Shown piece by piece: positions 1 through 5,722 of a stretch of 7,998 nucleotides of DNA (position 1 is its first letter; every line of letters starts with the position of its first letter). Origin of the DNA: Deltaproteobacteria bacterium (lineage in GTDB: Bacteria > Desulfobacterota > Syntrophia > Syntrophales > UBA2185). The notes beneath the pieces were generated by a model. That model did not search any database. It was not told where the DNA came from and saw only the letters and a list, made by a program, of their open reading frames with translations. Location of the stretch: the NCBI GenBank assembly GCA_026388495.1, contig JAPLJQ010000251.1, positions 1 through 7,998 of the forward strand, written 5' to 3'. The position numbers and the translations under genes are program-made.

Positions 1-143
1 ACAAGCTGCCTGACATCTTGAGCCAGGAACAGAAAAAAAATAGGATAAACCGGCTCCTTTCGAAAACAATGGCAAAAGAAAACAAATTAATAGCGAACAT
101 TGGTTCAAAAAGAGCTTCCAAGTGGGTTCTTGTGAAAGATTAA
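1..143 (+). CDS. C-terminal end of an unidentified protein (5' truncated by window edge), winged-helix-like tail
   Basis: The third forward frame is open from the window edge (first full codon at base 3) to TAA at 141-143, giving 46 residues with no start that looks genuine. The text reads KLPDILSQEQKKNRINRLLS, then a second stretch ending IGSKRASKWVLVKD. A basic helix (KKNRINRLLSK) followed by a short turn and a beta-wing-like NIGSKRASKWVLV resembles the last part of winged-helix modules. Such tails are found at the end of some ATP-binding or AlbA-type transcription regulators and some helicases. That family link is from memory of pattern only. An internal ATG at 69 would give a 24-residue product but has no ribosome binding site, so I read this as the tail of a longer gene to the left. 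It converges with the minus-strand gene ending at 711. Confidence 0.6.
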   Translation, partial: KLPDILSQEQKKNRINRLLSKTMAKENKLIANIGSKRASKWVLVKD

Positions 144-146
144 ATG

Positions 147-167
147 GGATTAATAAATCCGGTTTTT
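147..167 (+). terminator. Weak intrinsic terminator after the plus-strand partial gene
   Basis: Four bases after the TAA, the arms GGATT (147-151) and AATCC (156-160) pair around the loop AATA, followed by GG and a run of five T (163-167). The stem is short and AT-rich, so it is a weak candidate, but the position right behind a stop codon fits. Confidence 0.4.
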
Positions 168-265
168 GTGAGCGGAACTTGCGAGGGCACGAAGCATAAT
201 AGGTTGTTTTTACGACTAATTTTTTTAATCCGACATTTGACGGGATAGACAAAAAGATTAAAAAT

Positions 266-355
266 GGCGAGACTTCGTGAACCCCCCTCGAACCAATATC
301 GCCGCGGCGATATTACTTAACTGATTGATATAATAGACAAATCACACGTCTCGCC
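266..355. repeat. Nested inverted repeat, possible structured RNA
   Basis: Outer arms GGCGAGAC (266-273) and GTCTCGCC (348-355) are perfect complements, and GTGA (277-280) with TCAC (342-345) extends the stem after a small internal loop. Inside sits the perfect 20-base palindrome at 295-314. Read on the minus strand, the outer stem closes and is followed by ATTTTTAATCTTTTT, like a terminator tail. I tested it as a tRNA because the 7-base GGCGAGA/TCTCGCC end looks like an acceptor stem, but no T-arm or D-arm can be drawn. It could be a small RNA, a terminator for the minus-strand gene, or a DNA-level site. Confidence 0.4.
295..314. repeat. Perfect 20-base palindrome
   Basis: AATATCGCCGCGGCGATATT is self-complementary over all 20 bases with no spacer. 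Its GC core contrasts with AT-rich surroundings. It could be a binding site for a dimeric protein or, as RNA, an 8-bp hairpin with a CGCG loop. No gene start lies near enough to call it an operator. Confidence 0.75.
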
Positions 356-368
356 TTTCGTTTTATCT

Positions 369-412
369 TCCGGATACGATGGATTCCCGCCTGATTCCGG
401 GCCTGGATTTAG
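369..412. repeat. Degenerate copy of the dispersed REP-like repeat
   Basis: The segment contains TTCCGGATACGATGGATTCC, then CGCCTGATTCCGGGCCTGGA. The words TTCCGG, GGATTCC and ATTCCGGG are those of the clear copy at 5598-5697, in shuffled and decayed form. It is noncoding. Confidence 0.4.
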
Positions 413-592
413 AGGGTCCTTCAAGAAAATTGATCAAAAAATCTCCGAGTGATTCAGCGCAAAATATCATATAATCAAATGATTCTATTGGTTAATTTAC
501 TTTATCCCTCCTCGTTTTTTCTGATCTCTTTTTGGATAAACGAAAAATAACTGGATAAATTAATCTTGATTTTACTCATTGTATCGAGTGTG

Positions 593-624
593 TTTGCTCA
601 GTAGACAGAGCAATTTTGCTCAGT
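593..624. repeat. Tandem TTTGCTCAGT repeat, 22-base period
   Basis: TTTGCTCAGT occurs at 593-602 and again at 615-624, a period of about two helical turns. Between and overlapping them is the inverted repeat GAGCAA-TT-TTGCTC (608-621). The arrangement looks like a protein binding site or a small hairpin. No promoter pairs with it convincingly. Confidence 0.45.
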
Positions 625-710
625 GGGAAAAAATGTATAAAAGCCAGGCATATACAGACATCCCCTCCGGCCGGTATCGAGATCCTCGACGCCAAGAAGA
701 GACTTGGTGA

Positions 711-2078
711 TCAGGGATGCGTTTTGGTTGTTTCTCTGTTGTACTGAAGGGGCAAAGAAAATGTACCGGATACAAACTGGTCAATCTTTGAGAGATAGTC
801 CCGCCACCCCTCAATAAAGTCATAATTATCCACATTCAACTGAAGGTCGAGGAAGGTCATTTTTGCCGGCCTGTAAGAATCTGTTTTGTCGGGAAGTTGC
901 GGGAACGTCACGGTGCTTCTCGATGGAGGGAAATGCAGGCCATAGCTGTTTTTTTGATCGTCGGTGAAGAAATAGAGATACATCTCATCGGCGGCGGAAT
1001 GGCGTCCCTCCCAGGAGAAAGACGGCCTGGCCGTTCCTGACGCCGTTACCTTCAGGTTATAGGGAACGGCAGGTGTTTGAAGAAAATCAAAGTGCTGGTT
1101 CGACGGCCGAGGTTGGATTTTTTTCATCTGCATAAGGGATTTAAGCGATCCGTCGTGGCCAGAATCAAGATATAATTCCACGAGATGACAATAGCTCTCT
1201 CCCGCATCCGGGATTGTCTGTACATTCAGGGAGGCGGGAATGGGATTGGCGACAATGGTCGATGGACTTTTGCGATCACTGTAGTGGTAGATACCCTTTC
1301 GCTCATAAATGATGGACCGTAAGTAGGCTTTGGCCGTGTCAGGGATATGGAGCAGGTCAAAGGTATAACTGCCGAAATCTTTCCGGCTGATCGCTGCCTG
1401 AATGGTCATGCCAGTGATGAAGGCCTGATCGGGGACGGTTCCGTACCCCAGCAAATTATTATCAGCATCCATTCCCCACAGCATAAATAAAAGCTTGCCG
1501 TCATTCTGAAAATCTTCCCGATAAACATCCAGAACGGCCGAGCCGCGACCACCAGTTATGGGTATATCCTGACGTGACCCGCCGTACTGGACCTGGCAGA
1601 TGGTGACACCCGGCAAGACGTTTCCGACCTGGAGGGTTACCGTTCCTGCAAGAGGGCCTCTTCCCGTGTCCATAGGGATGGTCAGAGCGGGAACCGTGAC
1701 GTCATAATAGACCTCTACAGATTGTTTCAATGTATGACCGTCTGCATAGTCCCTGTAGCTCAAAGCAGCCGTTATGGTCGCATTGACAGGGGGATAGTTA
1801 AAGGTGATCTCACCGTTTTCTCCGGTCTTACCCACAGAGAACACACTGCCGTCGGAATGTCCAATCACAACCGTTGCATTGGCAATCCTTCTTTTCAAGT
1901 TTGCTCCATCCACAAGCCGGACTCTTATTTCGGGAAGGGAAGAAGGGGTGGCATCCCTGGGGAATGGGGCGGGAGAAATAAAAAGGAGAGACAAGGCGCA
2001 TATCAAAGACGGGATAAAACCCGATCGAAGGATGTCCTGTTTATTCGCCATCATAAGCATATTCCATCGGGATGTCAT
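711..2078 (-). CDS. Exported protein of unknown function with Ig-like/carboxypeptidase-regulatory-like and FnIII-like regions
   Basis: I do not recognise the family. The N-terminus shows a signal peptide: a charged start (ANKQDILRSG), a hydrophobic core at about residues 21-36 (IPSLICALSLLFIS) and a Pro/Ala-rich end; there is no clear lipobox. Residues 49-105 read like a carboxypeptidase-regulatory/Ig-like beta-sandwich (PEIRVRLVDG, then GKTGENGEITF). Residues about 336-445 resemble a fibronectin type III fold (VPYNLKVTASGTARPSFSWE). The middle (140-330) is beta-rich without a motif I can name. No catalytic signature is visible, so a periplasmic or surface binding role is only an inference. 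Four starts compete. Met1 (2078) has no ribosome binding site and would leave only about a 12-base leader from the promoter at 2097-2125. Met9 (2054) has GGA eight bases upstream and gives a more normal signal peptide, so the mature start may be 447 residues long. The gene follows ilvD but has its own promoter. Confidence 0.75.
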   Translation of the reverse strand: MTSRWNMLMMANKQDILRSGFIPSLICALSLLFISPAPFPRDATPSSLPEIRVRLVDGANLKRRIANATVVIGHSDGSVFSVGKTGENGEITFNYPPVNATITAALSYRDYADGHTLKQSVEVYYDVTVPALTIPMDTGRGPLAGTVTLQVGNVLPGVTICQVQYGGSRQDIPITGGRGSAVLDVYREDFQNDGKLLFMLWGMDADNNLLGYGTVPDQAFITGMTIQAAISRKDFGSYTFDLLHIPDTAKAYLRSIIYERKGIYHYSDRKSPSTIVANPIPASLNVQTIPDAGESYCHLVELYLDSGHDGSLKSLMQMKKIQPRPSNQHFDFLQTPAVPYNLKVTASGTARPSFSWEGRHSAADEMYLYFFTDDQKNSYGLHFPPSRSTVTFPQLPDKTDSYRPAKMTFLDLQLNVDNYDFIEGWRDYLSKIDQFVSGTFSLPLQYNRETTKTHP

Positions 2079-2096
2079 GTGGGAATGTTTTGAATG

Positions 2097-2125
2097 AGTA
2101 TAGGAACAGCAGGCGTGTATGTCAA
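2097..2125 (-). promoter_or_regulatory. Strong sigma-70 type promoter for the exported-protein gene
   Basis: On the minus strand TTGACA (2125-2120) and TATACT (2102-2097) are separated by exactly 17 bases, a near-consensus pair. Transcription would begin near 2090. This separates the gene below from the ilv operon and argues for a start codon inside the longest open frame. Confidence 0.7.
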
Positions 2126-2132
2126 TGAAATA

Positions 2133-2158
2133 AGGGGCGCCCTCTGAGGACGGCCCCT
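2133..2158. terminator. Terminator-like hairpin behind ilvD
   Basis: AGGGGC (2133-2138) pairs with GCCCCT (2153-2158), with a further inner CCT/AGG pairing. On the minus strand it is followed by TATTTCATT, a poor U-tract; on the plus strand by GTTTTC. It lies 70-95 bases past the ilvD stop and just upstream of the next promoter, where the end of the ilv operon is expected. Confidence 0.5.
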
Positions 2159-2186
2159 GTTTTCAATACGGGAAGTCACTGCATAA

Positions 2187-2214
2187 AATTCCCCTGCCGC
2201 GAGACGGGGTTTTT
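2187..2214. terminator. Second, bidirectional hairpin close to the ilvD stop
   Basis: CCCC (2191-2194) and GGGG (2206-2209) pair, extended by a 3-bp inner helix with one bulge. AATTTTA follows on the minus strand, and TTTTT follows on the plus strand. The stem is short; it may act together with the hairpin at 2133-2158 to end ilv transcription. Confidence 0.35.
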
Positions 2215-2226
2215 GGGATATCCTCG

Positions 2227-3888
2227 TCAGTCCTTGAAAATGGCGCCGGTGCTTGCCGACGTGACAAGACTCGCATACCGTGCGAGGTAACCGCTCCTTA
2301 TCGCGGGCGGTCGCGGTTTGAAGGCCTTCTGCCGCTTCTTCAGTTCCTCCGGGCTTATTTTCAGTGTGATGGTTTTATTCGGGATATCGATGGCAATCAC
2401 ATCTCCTTCCTTGACGAGGGCGACGGGACCGCCTTCCGCCGCTTCCGGGGAGATGTGCCCGATGGCGGCGCCGCGGGTGCCTCCGCTGAACCTGCCATCC
2501 GTCAGGAGGGAGACGGTTGTATCAAGCCCCATTCCGGCAATGGCGGACGTCGGCGCCAGCATCTCCCGCATCCCCGGCCCGCCCTTGGGACCTTCGTAAC
2601 GGATAACGACGATGTTGCCCGGTTTGATCTTTCCGCCGAGGATGGCGACAATGGCATCGTCCTCAGAGTCAAAGACACGGGCTTTGCCTTCGTTGACGAG
2701 CATGTTTTCCGCCACGGCGGACTGTTTGACCACAGCGCCGTCCGGGGCCAGATTGCCGCTGAGGATGGCGATGCCCCCTTCCTTCGAGTAGGGATTATCA
2801 AGAGGACGGATCACCTCGCGATTCAACACAGTGGAACCCTTGAGGTTGTCGCCGACGGTTTTCCCCGTTACTGTTTTGGATTTCAGATCGATAACGCCTA
2901 ACTGGCTGATTTCTTTCATCACGGCCTGAACGCCGCCTGCCCTGTCGAGATCTTCCAGCCGGTGTTGTCCCGCAGGGCTGAGCTTGCAGAGATTGGGTGT
3001 TTTCTTGCTGATCTCGTTGAACAGGTCTAAATCCAGCTTGATTCCCGCTTCATGGGCGATGGCGGGGATGTGAAGCACCGTGTTGGTCGAACATCCAAGC
3101 GCCATATCGACGGCAATGGCATTTTTAAAGGCCTTTAAGGTGGCGATGTCTCTTGGCCGGGTGTCTTTCTTGATGAGTTCCATGATCTTCATCCCGGCCT
3201 GTTTTGCCAGACGTCGCCTGGCGGCATGAACGGCGGGGATGGTGCCGTTGCCGGGAAGTCCGAGGCCAAGGGCCTCTGTAACACAGTTCATGGAGTTTGC
3301 CGTGAACATCCCGGCACATGATCCGCATCCCGGGCAGGCGTGATCTTCAAGGGCGTTGAGTTCCTTCTCCTCCATGCGCCTGGACTTCACCTTTCCCACC
3401 CCTTCAAAGACACTGACAAGGTCTACCGTTTTTCCATCCAGGATTCCGGCCAGCATGGGGCCACCGCTGATGAAGATGGTGGGAATATTCAGGCGGAGCG
3501 ACGCCATAAGCATTCCGGGGATGATCTTGTCACAGTTGGTGACCATGACCAGGGCGTCAAAGGGATGGGCGACAGCCATGATCTCGATGGAATCTGCGAT
3601 CAGTTCCCGGCTGGCGAGGGAATATTTCATACCCGTATGACCCATGGCAATCCCGTCGCACACACCGATGACGGGAAATTCAACAGGCGTTCCCCCGGCC
3701 ATGCGGATACCCGATTTTACATCCCCGGCGATAATATCTAAATGAATGTGACCGGGAATAATTTCGTTGGCCGAATTCACCACGCCGATCATGGGCCGTG
3801 CAATTTCTTCGTCCGTGTACCCAATGGCCTTGAACAGCGACCGATGGGGCGCCCGTTCCAGGCCTTTCTTCATCAGATCACTTCTCAT
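2227..3888 (-). CDS. ilvD: Dihydroxy-acid dehydratase
   Basis: IlvD dehydrates 2,3-dihydroxy-isovalerate and 2,3-dihydroxy-3-methylvalerate to the 2-keto acids that precede valine and isoleucine, using an Fe-S cluster and Mg2+, in the cytoplasm. At 553 residues it has normal family length. Cluster and metal motifs are clear: Cys119 in VTNCDKIIPG with Lys121 of the CDK motif, and Cys191 in CPGCGSCAGMFTANSMNC (185-202). The C-terminal active-site loop is DGRFSGGTRG (464-473, Ser468). The first motif reads NEIIPGHIHL (41-50), with Gly where [2Fe-2S] enzymes have Cys. From family knowledge this is the form of E. coli-like, oxygen-labile [4Fe-4S] enzymes. The ATG at 3888 has GAGGAG six bases upstream, overlapping the ilvC stop codon, so the two are very likely translationally coupled. 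It is the last gene of the operon. Confidence 0.97.
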   Translation of the reverse strand: MRSDLMKKGLERAPHRSLFKAIGYTDEEIARPMIGVVNSANEIIPGHIHLDIIAGDVKSGIRMAGGTPVEFPVIGVCDGIAMGHTGMKYSLASRELIADSIEIMAVAHPFDALVMVTNCDKIIPGMLMASLRLNIPTIFISGGPMLAGILDGKTVDLVSVFEGVGKVKSRRMEEKELNALEDHACPGCGSCAGMFTANSMNCVTEALGLGLPGNGTIPAVHAARRRLAKQAGMKIMELIKKDTRPRDIATLKAFKNAIAVDMALGCSTNTVLHIPAIAHEAGIKLDLDLFNEISKKTPNLCKLSPAGQHRLEDLDRAGGVQAVMKEISQLGVIDLKSKTVTGKTVGDNLKGSTVLNREVIRPLDNPYSKEGGIAILSGNLAPDGAVVKQSAVAENMLVNEGKARVFDSEDDAIVAILGGKIKPGNIVVIRYEGPKGGPGMREMLAPTSAIAGMGLDTTVSLLTDGRFSGGTRGAAIGHISPEAAEGGPVALVKEGDVIAIDIPNKTITLKISPEELKKRQKAFKPRPPAIRSGYLARYASLVTSASTGAIFKD

Positions 3889-3894
3889 GGTTTT

Positions 3895-3900
3895 CTCCTC
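3895..3900 (-). promoter_or_regulatory. ilvD ribosome binding site overlapping the ilvC stop
   Basis: GAGGAG lies six bases before the ilvD ATG and shares two bases with the ilvC TGA (3899-3901). A ribosome ending ilvC would sit on the ilvD start site, so coupling is expected. Confidence 0.8.
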
Positions 3901-4945
3901 ATTTATTTCGTCGTTCCGGCCTCAGAGAGCGGACCAGGGCGCCGGCCTGCCACATCTCGCTATTTTTTATGACATCCAGTTCTTTCTGCAGCTTCTCCCT
4001 GTAATCGGGCGCGGAGTTGACGTCGAGGACAATGGCTGTTTCCTTTCCGGAGGCAACGCTTTCATACAATTTGTCGAAAACGGGCGCCACGGCATCGCGG
4101 AACCTGTCCTTCCAGTCGAGGGCGCCGCGCTGGGCTGTTGTACTGCAATTGGCGTACATCCAGTCCATCCCGTTCTGGGCTACCAAAGGCATGAGGCTCT
4201 GGGTCAGCTCTTCGACGGTTTCGTTGAAGGCTTCGCTGGGGCTGTGACCGTGTTTTCGCAGGACATTGTACTGGGCTTCAAGAACGCCGGCCAGGCATCC
4301 CATGAGAACGCCGCGTTCTCCCGTGAGGTCGCTGTACACTTCCTGTTCAAAGGTCGTCGGAAACAGATACCCTGATCCGATGGCAATGCCGACGGCCAGA
4401 GTTCTCTCCATCGCTCTTCCCGTGGCGTTCTGGAAAACGGCGTAACTGGAGTTGATGCCGCTTCCGGCTAAAAAGTTGTCTCGCACGGTGCGTCCCGAGC
4501 CTTTTGGCGCCACCAGGATGACGTCGATATCGGCGGGTGGTATCACGCCGGTCTGATCCTTGTACACGACGGAAAATCCGTGGGAAAAATAAAGCGCCTT
4601 GCCTTTTGTCAGGTGGGGTTTGATGTCCGGCCACATAGTTTTCTGAGCCGCATCGGACATCAGATACTGAATGATGGTTCCCCGTTTGGCCGCTTCTGTC
4701 GGCGTGAAAAGGGTCTCGCCGGGGACGAATCCCTCGTCGATGGCCTTCTGCCAGTTAAAATCGCCTTCACCGACGATACAGCGGATTCCGTGATCCTTCA
4801 TATTGAGGGCCTGCCCTCTGCCCTGCACACCGTAGCCGATAACGGCGACGATTTCGTCCTTGAGCACTTCCCGCGCTTTTTCAAGTGTAAATTCTTCAGA
4901 TGTGACCACCTCTTCAATGACTCCGCCAATGTTGAGTTTTGGCAT
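3899..4945 (-). CDS. ilvC: Ketol-acid reductoisomerase
   Basis: IlvC converts 2-acetolactate and 2-aceto-2-hydroxybutyrate into the dihydroxy acids used by IlvD, by an alkyl shift and NAD(P)H-dependent reduction with two Mg2+ ions. It has the short (class I) length, 348 residues. The Rossmann motif is GYGVQG (37-42). The metal ligands align as Asp206 and Glu210 (SDLTGERG), and Glu242 and Glu246 (AFNETVEEL). SHGF (121-124) and APKGSGRTVR (146-155) are further active-site motifs, and CSTTAQRG (267-274) carries the substrate-side serine. The GYGVQG/ETVEELTQSLMPL wording is closer to Bacteroidetes-type enzymes, as I remember them, than to the common GYGSQGHAHA form. The cofactor loop (59-65, GEGDFNW) is acidic and lacks the usual Arg and Ser/Thr, suggesting NADH preference. 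The start at 4945 is firm: a full TAAGGAGGT (4959-4951) lies five bases before it. Confidence 0.97.
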   Translation of the reverse strand: MPKLNIGGVIEEVVTSEEFTLEKAREVLKDEIVAVIGYGVQGRGQALNMKDHGIRCIVGEGDFNWQKAIDEGFVPGETLFTPTEAAKRGTIIQYLMSDAAQKTMWPDIKPHLTKGKALYFSHGFSVVYKDQTGVIPPADIDVILVAPKGSGRTVRDNFLAGSGINSSYAVFQNATGRAMERTLAVGIAIGSGYLFPTTFEQEVYSDLTGERGVLMGCLAGVLEAQYNVLRKHGHSPSEAFNETVEELTQSLMPLVAQNGMDWMYANCSTTAQRGALDWKDRFRDAVAPVFDKLYESVASGKETAIVLDVNSAPDYREKLQKELDVIKNSEMWQAGALVRSLRPERRNK

Positions 4946-4984
4946 GTGTAACCTCCTTATCTTTTGACTATTTAGAGTGTGTTT

Positions 4985-5013
4985 CCAGACTCCTGTTTTC
5001 GCAGGAGTGACAG
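4985..5013. repeat. REP-like hairpin between ilvN and ilvC
   Basis: ACTCCTG (4989-4995) and CAGGAGT (5002-5008) form a perfect 7-bp stem around TTTTCG, flanked by CCAG and GACAGG. The wording is a variant of the dispersed CTGGATTCC...GGAATGACA repeat seen between ilvB and ilvN. It has no T-run on the coding strand, so it is not an intrinsic terminator; it could affect mRNA stability. Confidence 0.55.
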
Positions 5014-5049
5014 GATGTTTAATTTTTAAGATTTTATTGTGACTGACCG

Positions 5050-5538
5050 TTATGATTTACATTGCTCCAGGGCAACGATTCCCGTTCTGGTAAAGTCATC
5101 AAGGCCCATCGGTTCCAGAACAGTCAGGGCGCTGTCGATCTCCTGTCTGTCACCCGTGACTTCCAGAATCCAGCAGTCGGCGTCCGTACCTACAACTTTC
5201 CAACCGTGTGTGTCAACTGTTTGCTTTAGACGATCTCTGTTCACATCTGTCACTTTCATCCTGATCAGGAGCATTTCCCGCTGGGCCGAGGCCACATCCG
5301 TCAGGTCCTTTACATCGAGGACATCCACAATCTTGTTGAGTTGCTTCTCAAGTTTTGTGACGGTATCCTGGTCGCCGATGGTCGTGATGATAATTTTCGT
5401 AACATCGGGATTCATGGTGACATTGGCTGAAATGCTTTCGATATTGAATCCCCGCCCGCTGAATGTCCCGGCAATCCTGGCAAGGACGTCAGGCGTGTTG
5501 TTTACAAGAATTGCTATTGTGTTTTCTCGTACACTCAT
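5050..5538 (-). CDS. ilvN: Acetolactate synthase small (regulatory) subunit
   Basis: This subunit activates IlvB and carries feedback control by valine. An N-terminal ACT domain spans about residues 11-83 of the longest frame (ILVNNTPDVLARIAGTFSGR, then GFNIESIS and the IVDVLDVKDLT helix end). The C-terminal half starts at AQREMLLIRMKV (88-99) and ends TRTGIVALEQ, as in IlvH/IlvN. The longest frame starts at 5547 (165 residues), but there AAAGGG is only about one base away. Met4 at 5538 is ten bases from it and matches the usual distance from Met to the ACT domain, so I chose 5538 (162 residues). Position 20 of the long frame is Asp where E. coli IlvH has Gly14, in the valine-binding loop. 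It lies about 180 bases after ilvB and about 100 before ilvC. Confidence 0.95.
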   Translation of the reverse strand: MSVRENTIAILVNNTPDVLARIAGTFSGRGFNIESISANVTMNPDVTKIIITTIGDQDTVTKLEKQLNKIVDVLDVKDLTDVASAQREMLLIRMKVTDVNRDRLKQTVDTHGWKVVGTDADCWILEVTGDRQEIDSALTVLEPMGLDDFTRTGIVALEQCKS

Positions 5539-5597
5539 AGGTTGCATACCCTTTCATTTCTTAAGACTTTTGAATAATGCCGGAAAATTGACTCGCT

Positions 5598-5697
5598 TGT
5601 CATTCCGGCCCCCGACAAGTACTTTCGAGGGCAGGCTCCAGCCGGAATCCAGTATCTTCAGCCATTCCCTGGATTCCGGGTCAAGCCCGGAATGACA
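5598..5697. repeat. Paired REP-like palindromic repeat in the ilvB-ilvN spacer
   Basis: Two hairpins lie back to back. The outer ends TGTCATTCCGG (5598-5608) and CCGGAATGACA (5687-5697) are complementary, as are the inner ends CCGGAATCCAG (5642-5652) and CTGGATTCCGG (5669-5679). The second hairpin is CCGGG-TCAAG-CCCGG (5676-5690). This is the layout of a dispersed intergenic REP/BIME-type element common in many proteobacterial genomes. It lies inside the operon, where it may alter mRNA decay and so the ratio of IlvB to the genes below. Translation through it gives the familiar false peptide CHSGLDPESR. Confidence 0.8.
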
Positions 5698-5722
5698 GAA
5701 AAGGGATTTTTTCAAAAGGCGA

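Larger units (their letters stand above)
168..710. other. AT-rich gap between converging genes, no CDS recognised
   Basis: This stretch is visibly richer in A and T than the ilv genes and has no open frame that looks coding on either strand. The only longer frame reaching into it (minus strand, 620-835) overlaps the 3' end of the neighbouring gene out of frame. It holds several symmetric elements listed separately: a nested inverted repeat (266-355), a degenerate dispersed repeat (about 369-412) and a tandem 10-mer (593-624). A TATAAT at 329-334 on the plus strand has no matching -35. A Shine-Dalgarno-like GAGGAGG (minus strand, near 512) has no start codon at a useful distance. Confidence 0.6.

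Noticed and set aside
69..143. Stand-alone 24-residue plus-strand ORF starting at ATG 69
   Set aside because: There is no ribosome binding site, and the same frame is open upstream to the window edge, so the ATG is more likely internal to a longer gene.
329..334. TATAAT on the plus strand as a promoter
   Set aside because: No -35-like hexamer lies 16-18 bases upstream and no gene follows.
266..355. tRNA-like 7-bp end (GGCGAGA/TCTCGCC followed by A) and a GGTTCGA word
   Set aside because: No T-arm or D-arm of correct geometry can be drawn, and no anticodon arm is present, so it is not a tRNA.
620..835. 71-residue minus-strand frame at the end of the exported-protein gene
   Set aside because: It overlaps that gene out of frame, and the residues after the overlap do not resemble a protein family.
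2455..2901. Long plus-strand frames opposite ilvD, ilvC and ilvB
   Set aside because: They are antisense shadows produced by the codon bias of strong, well-recognised minus-strand genes.
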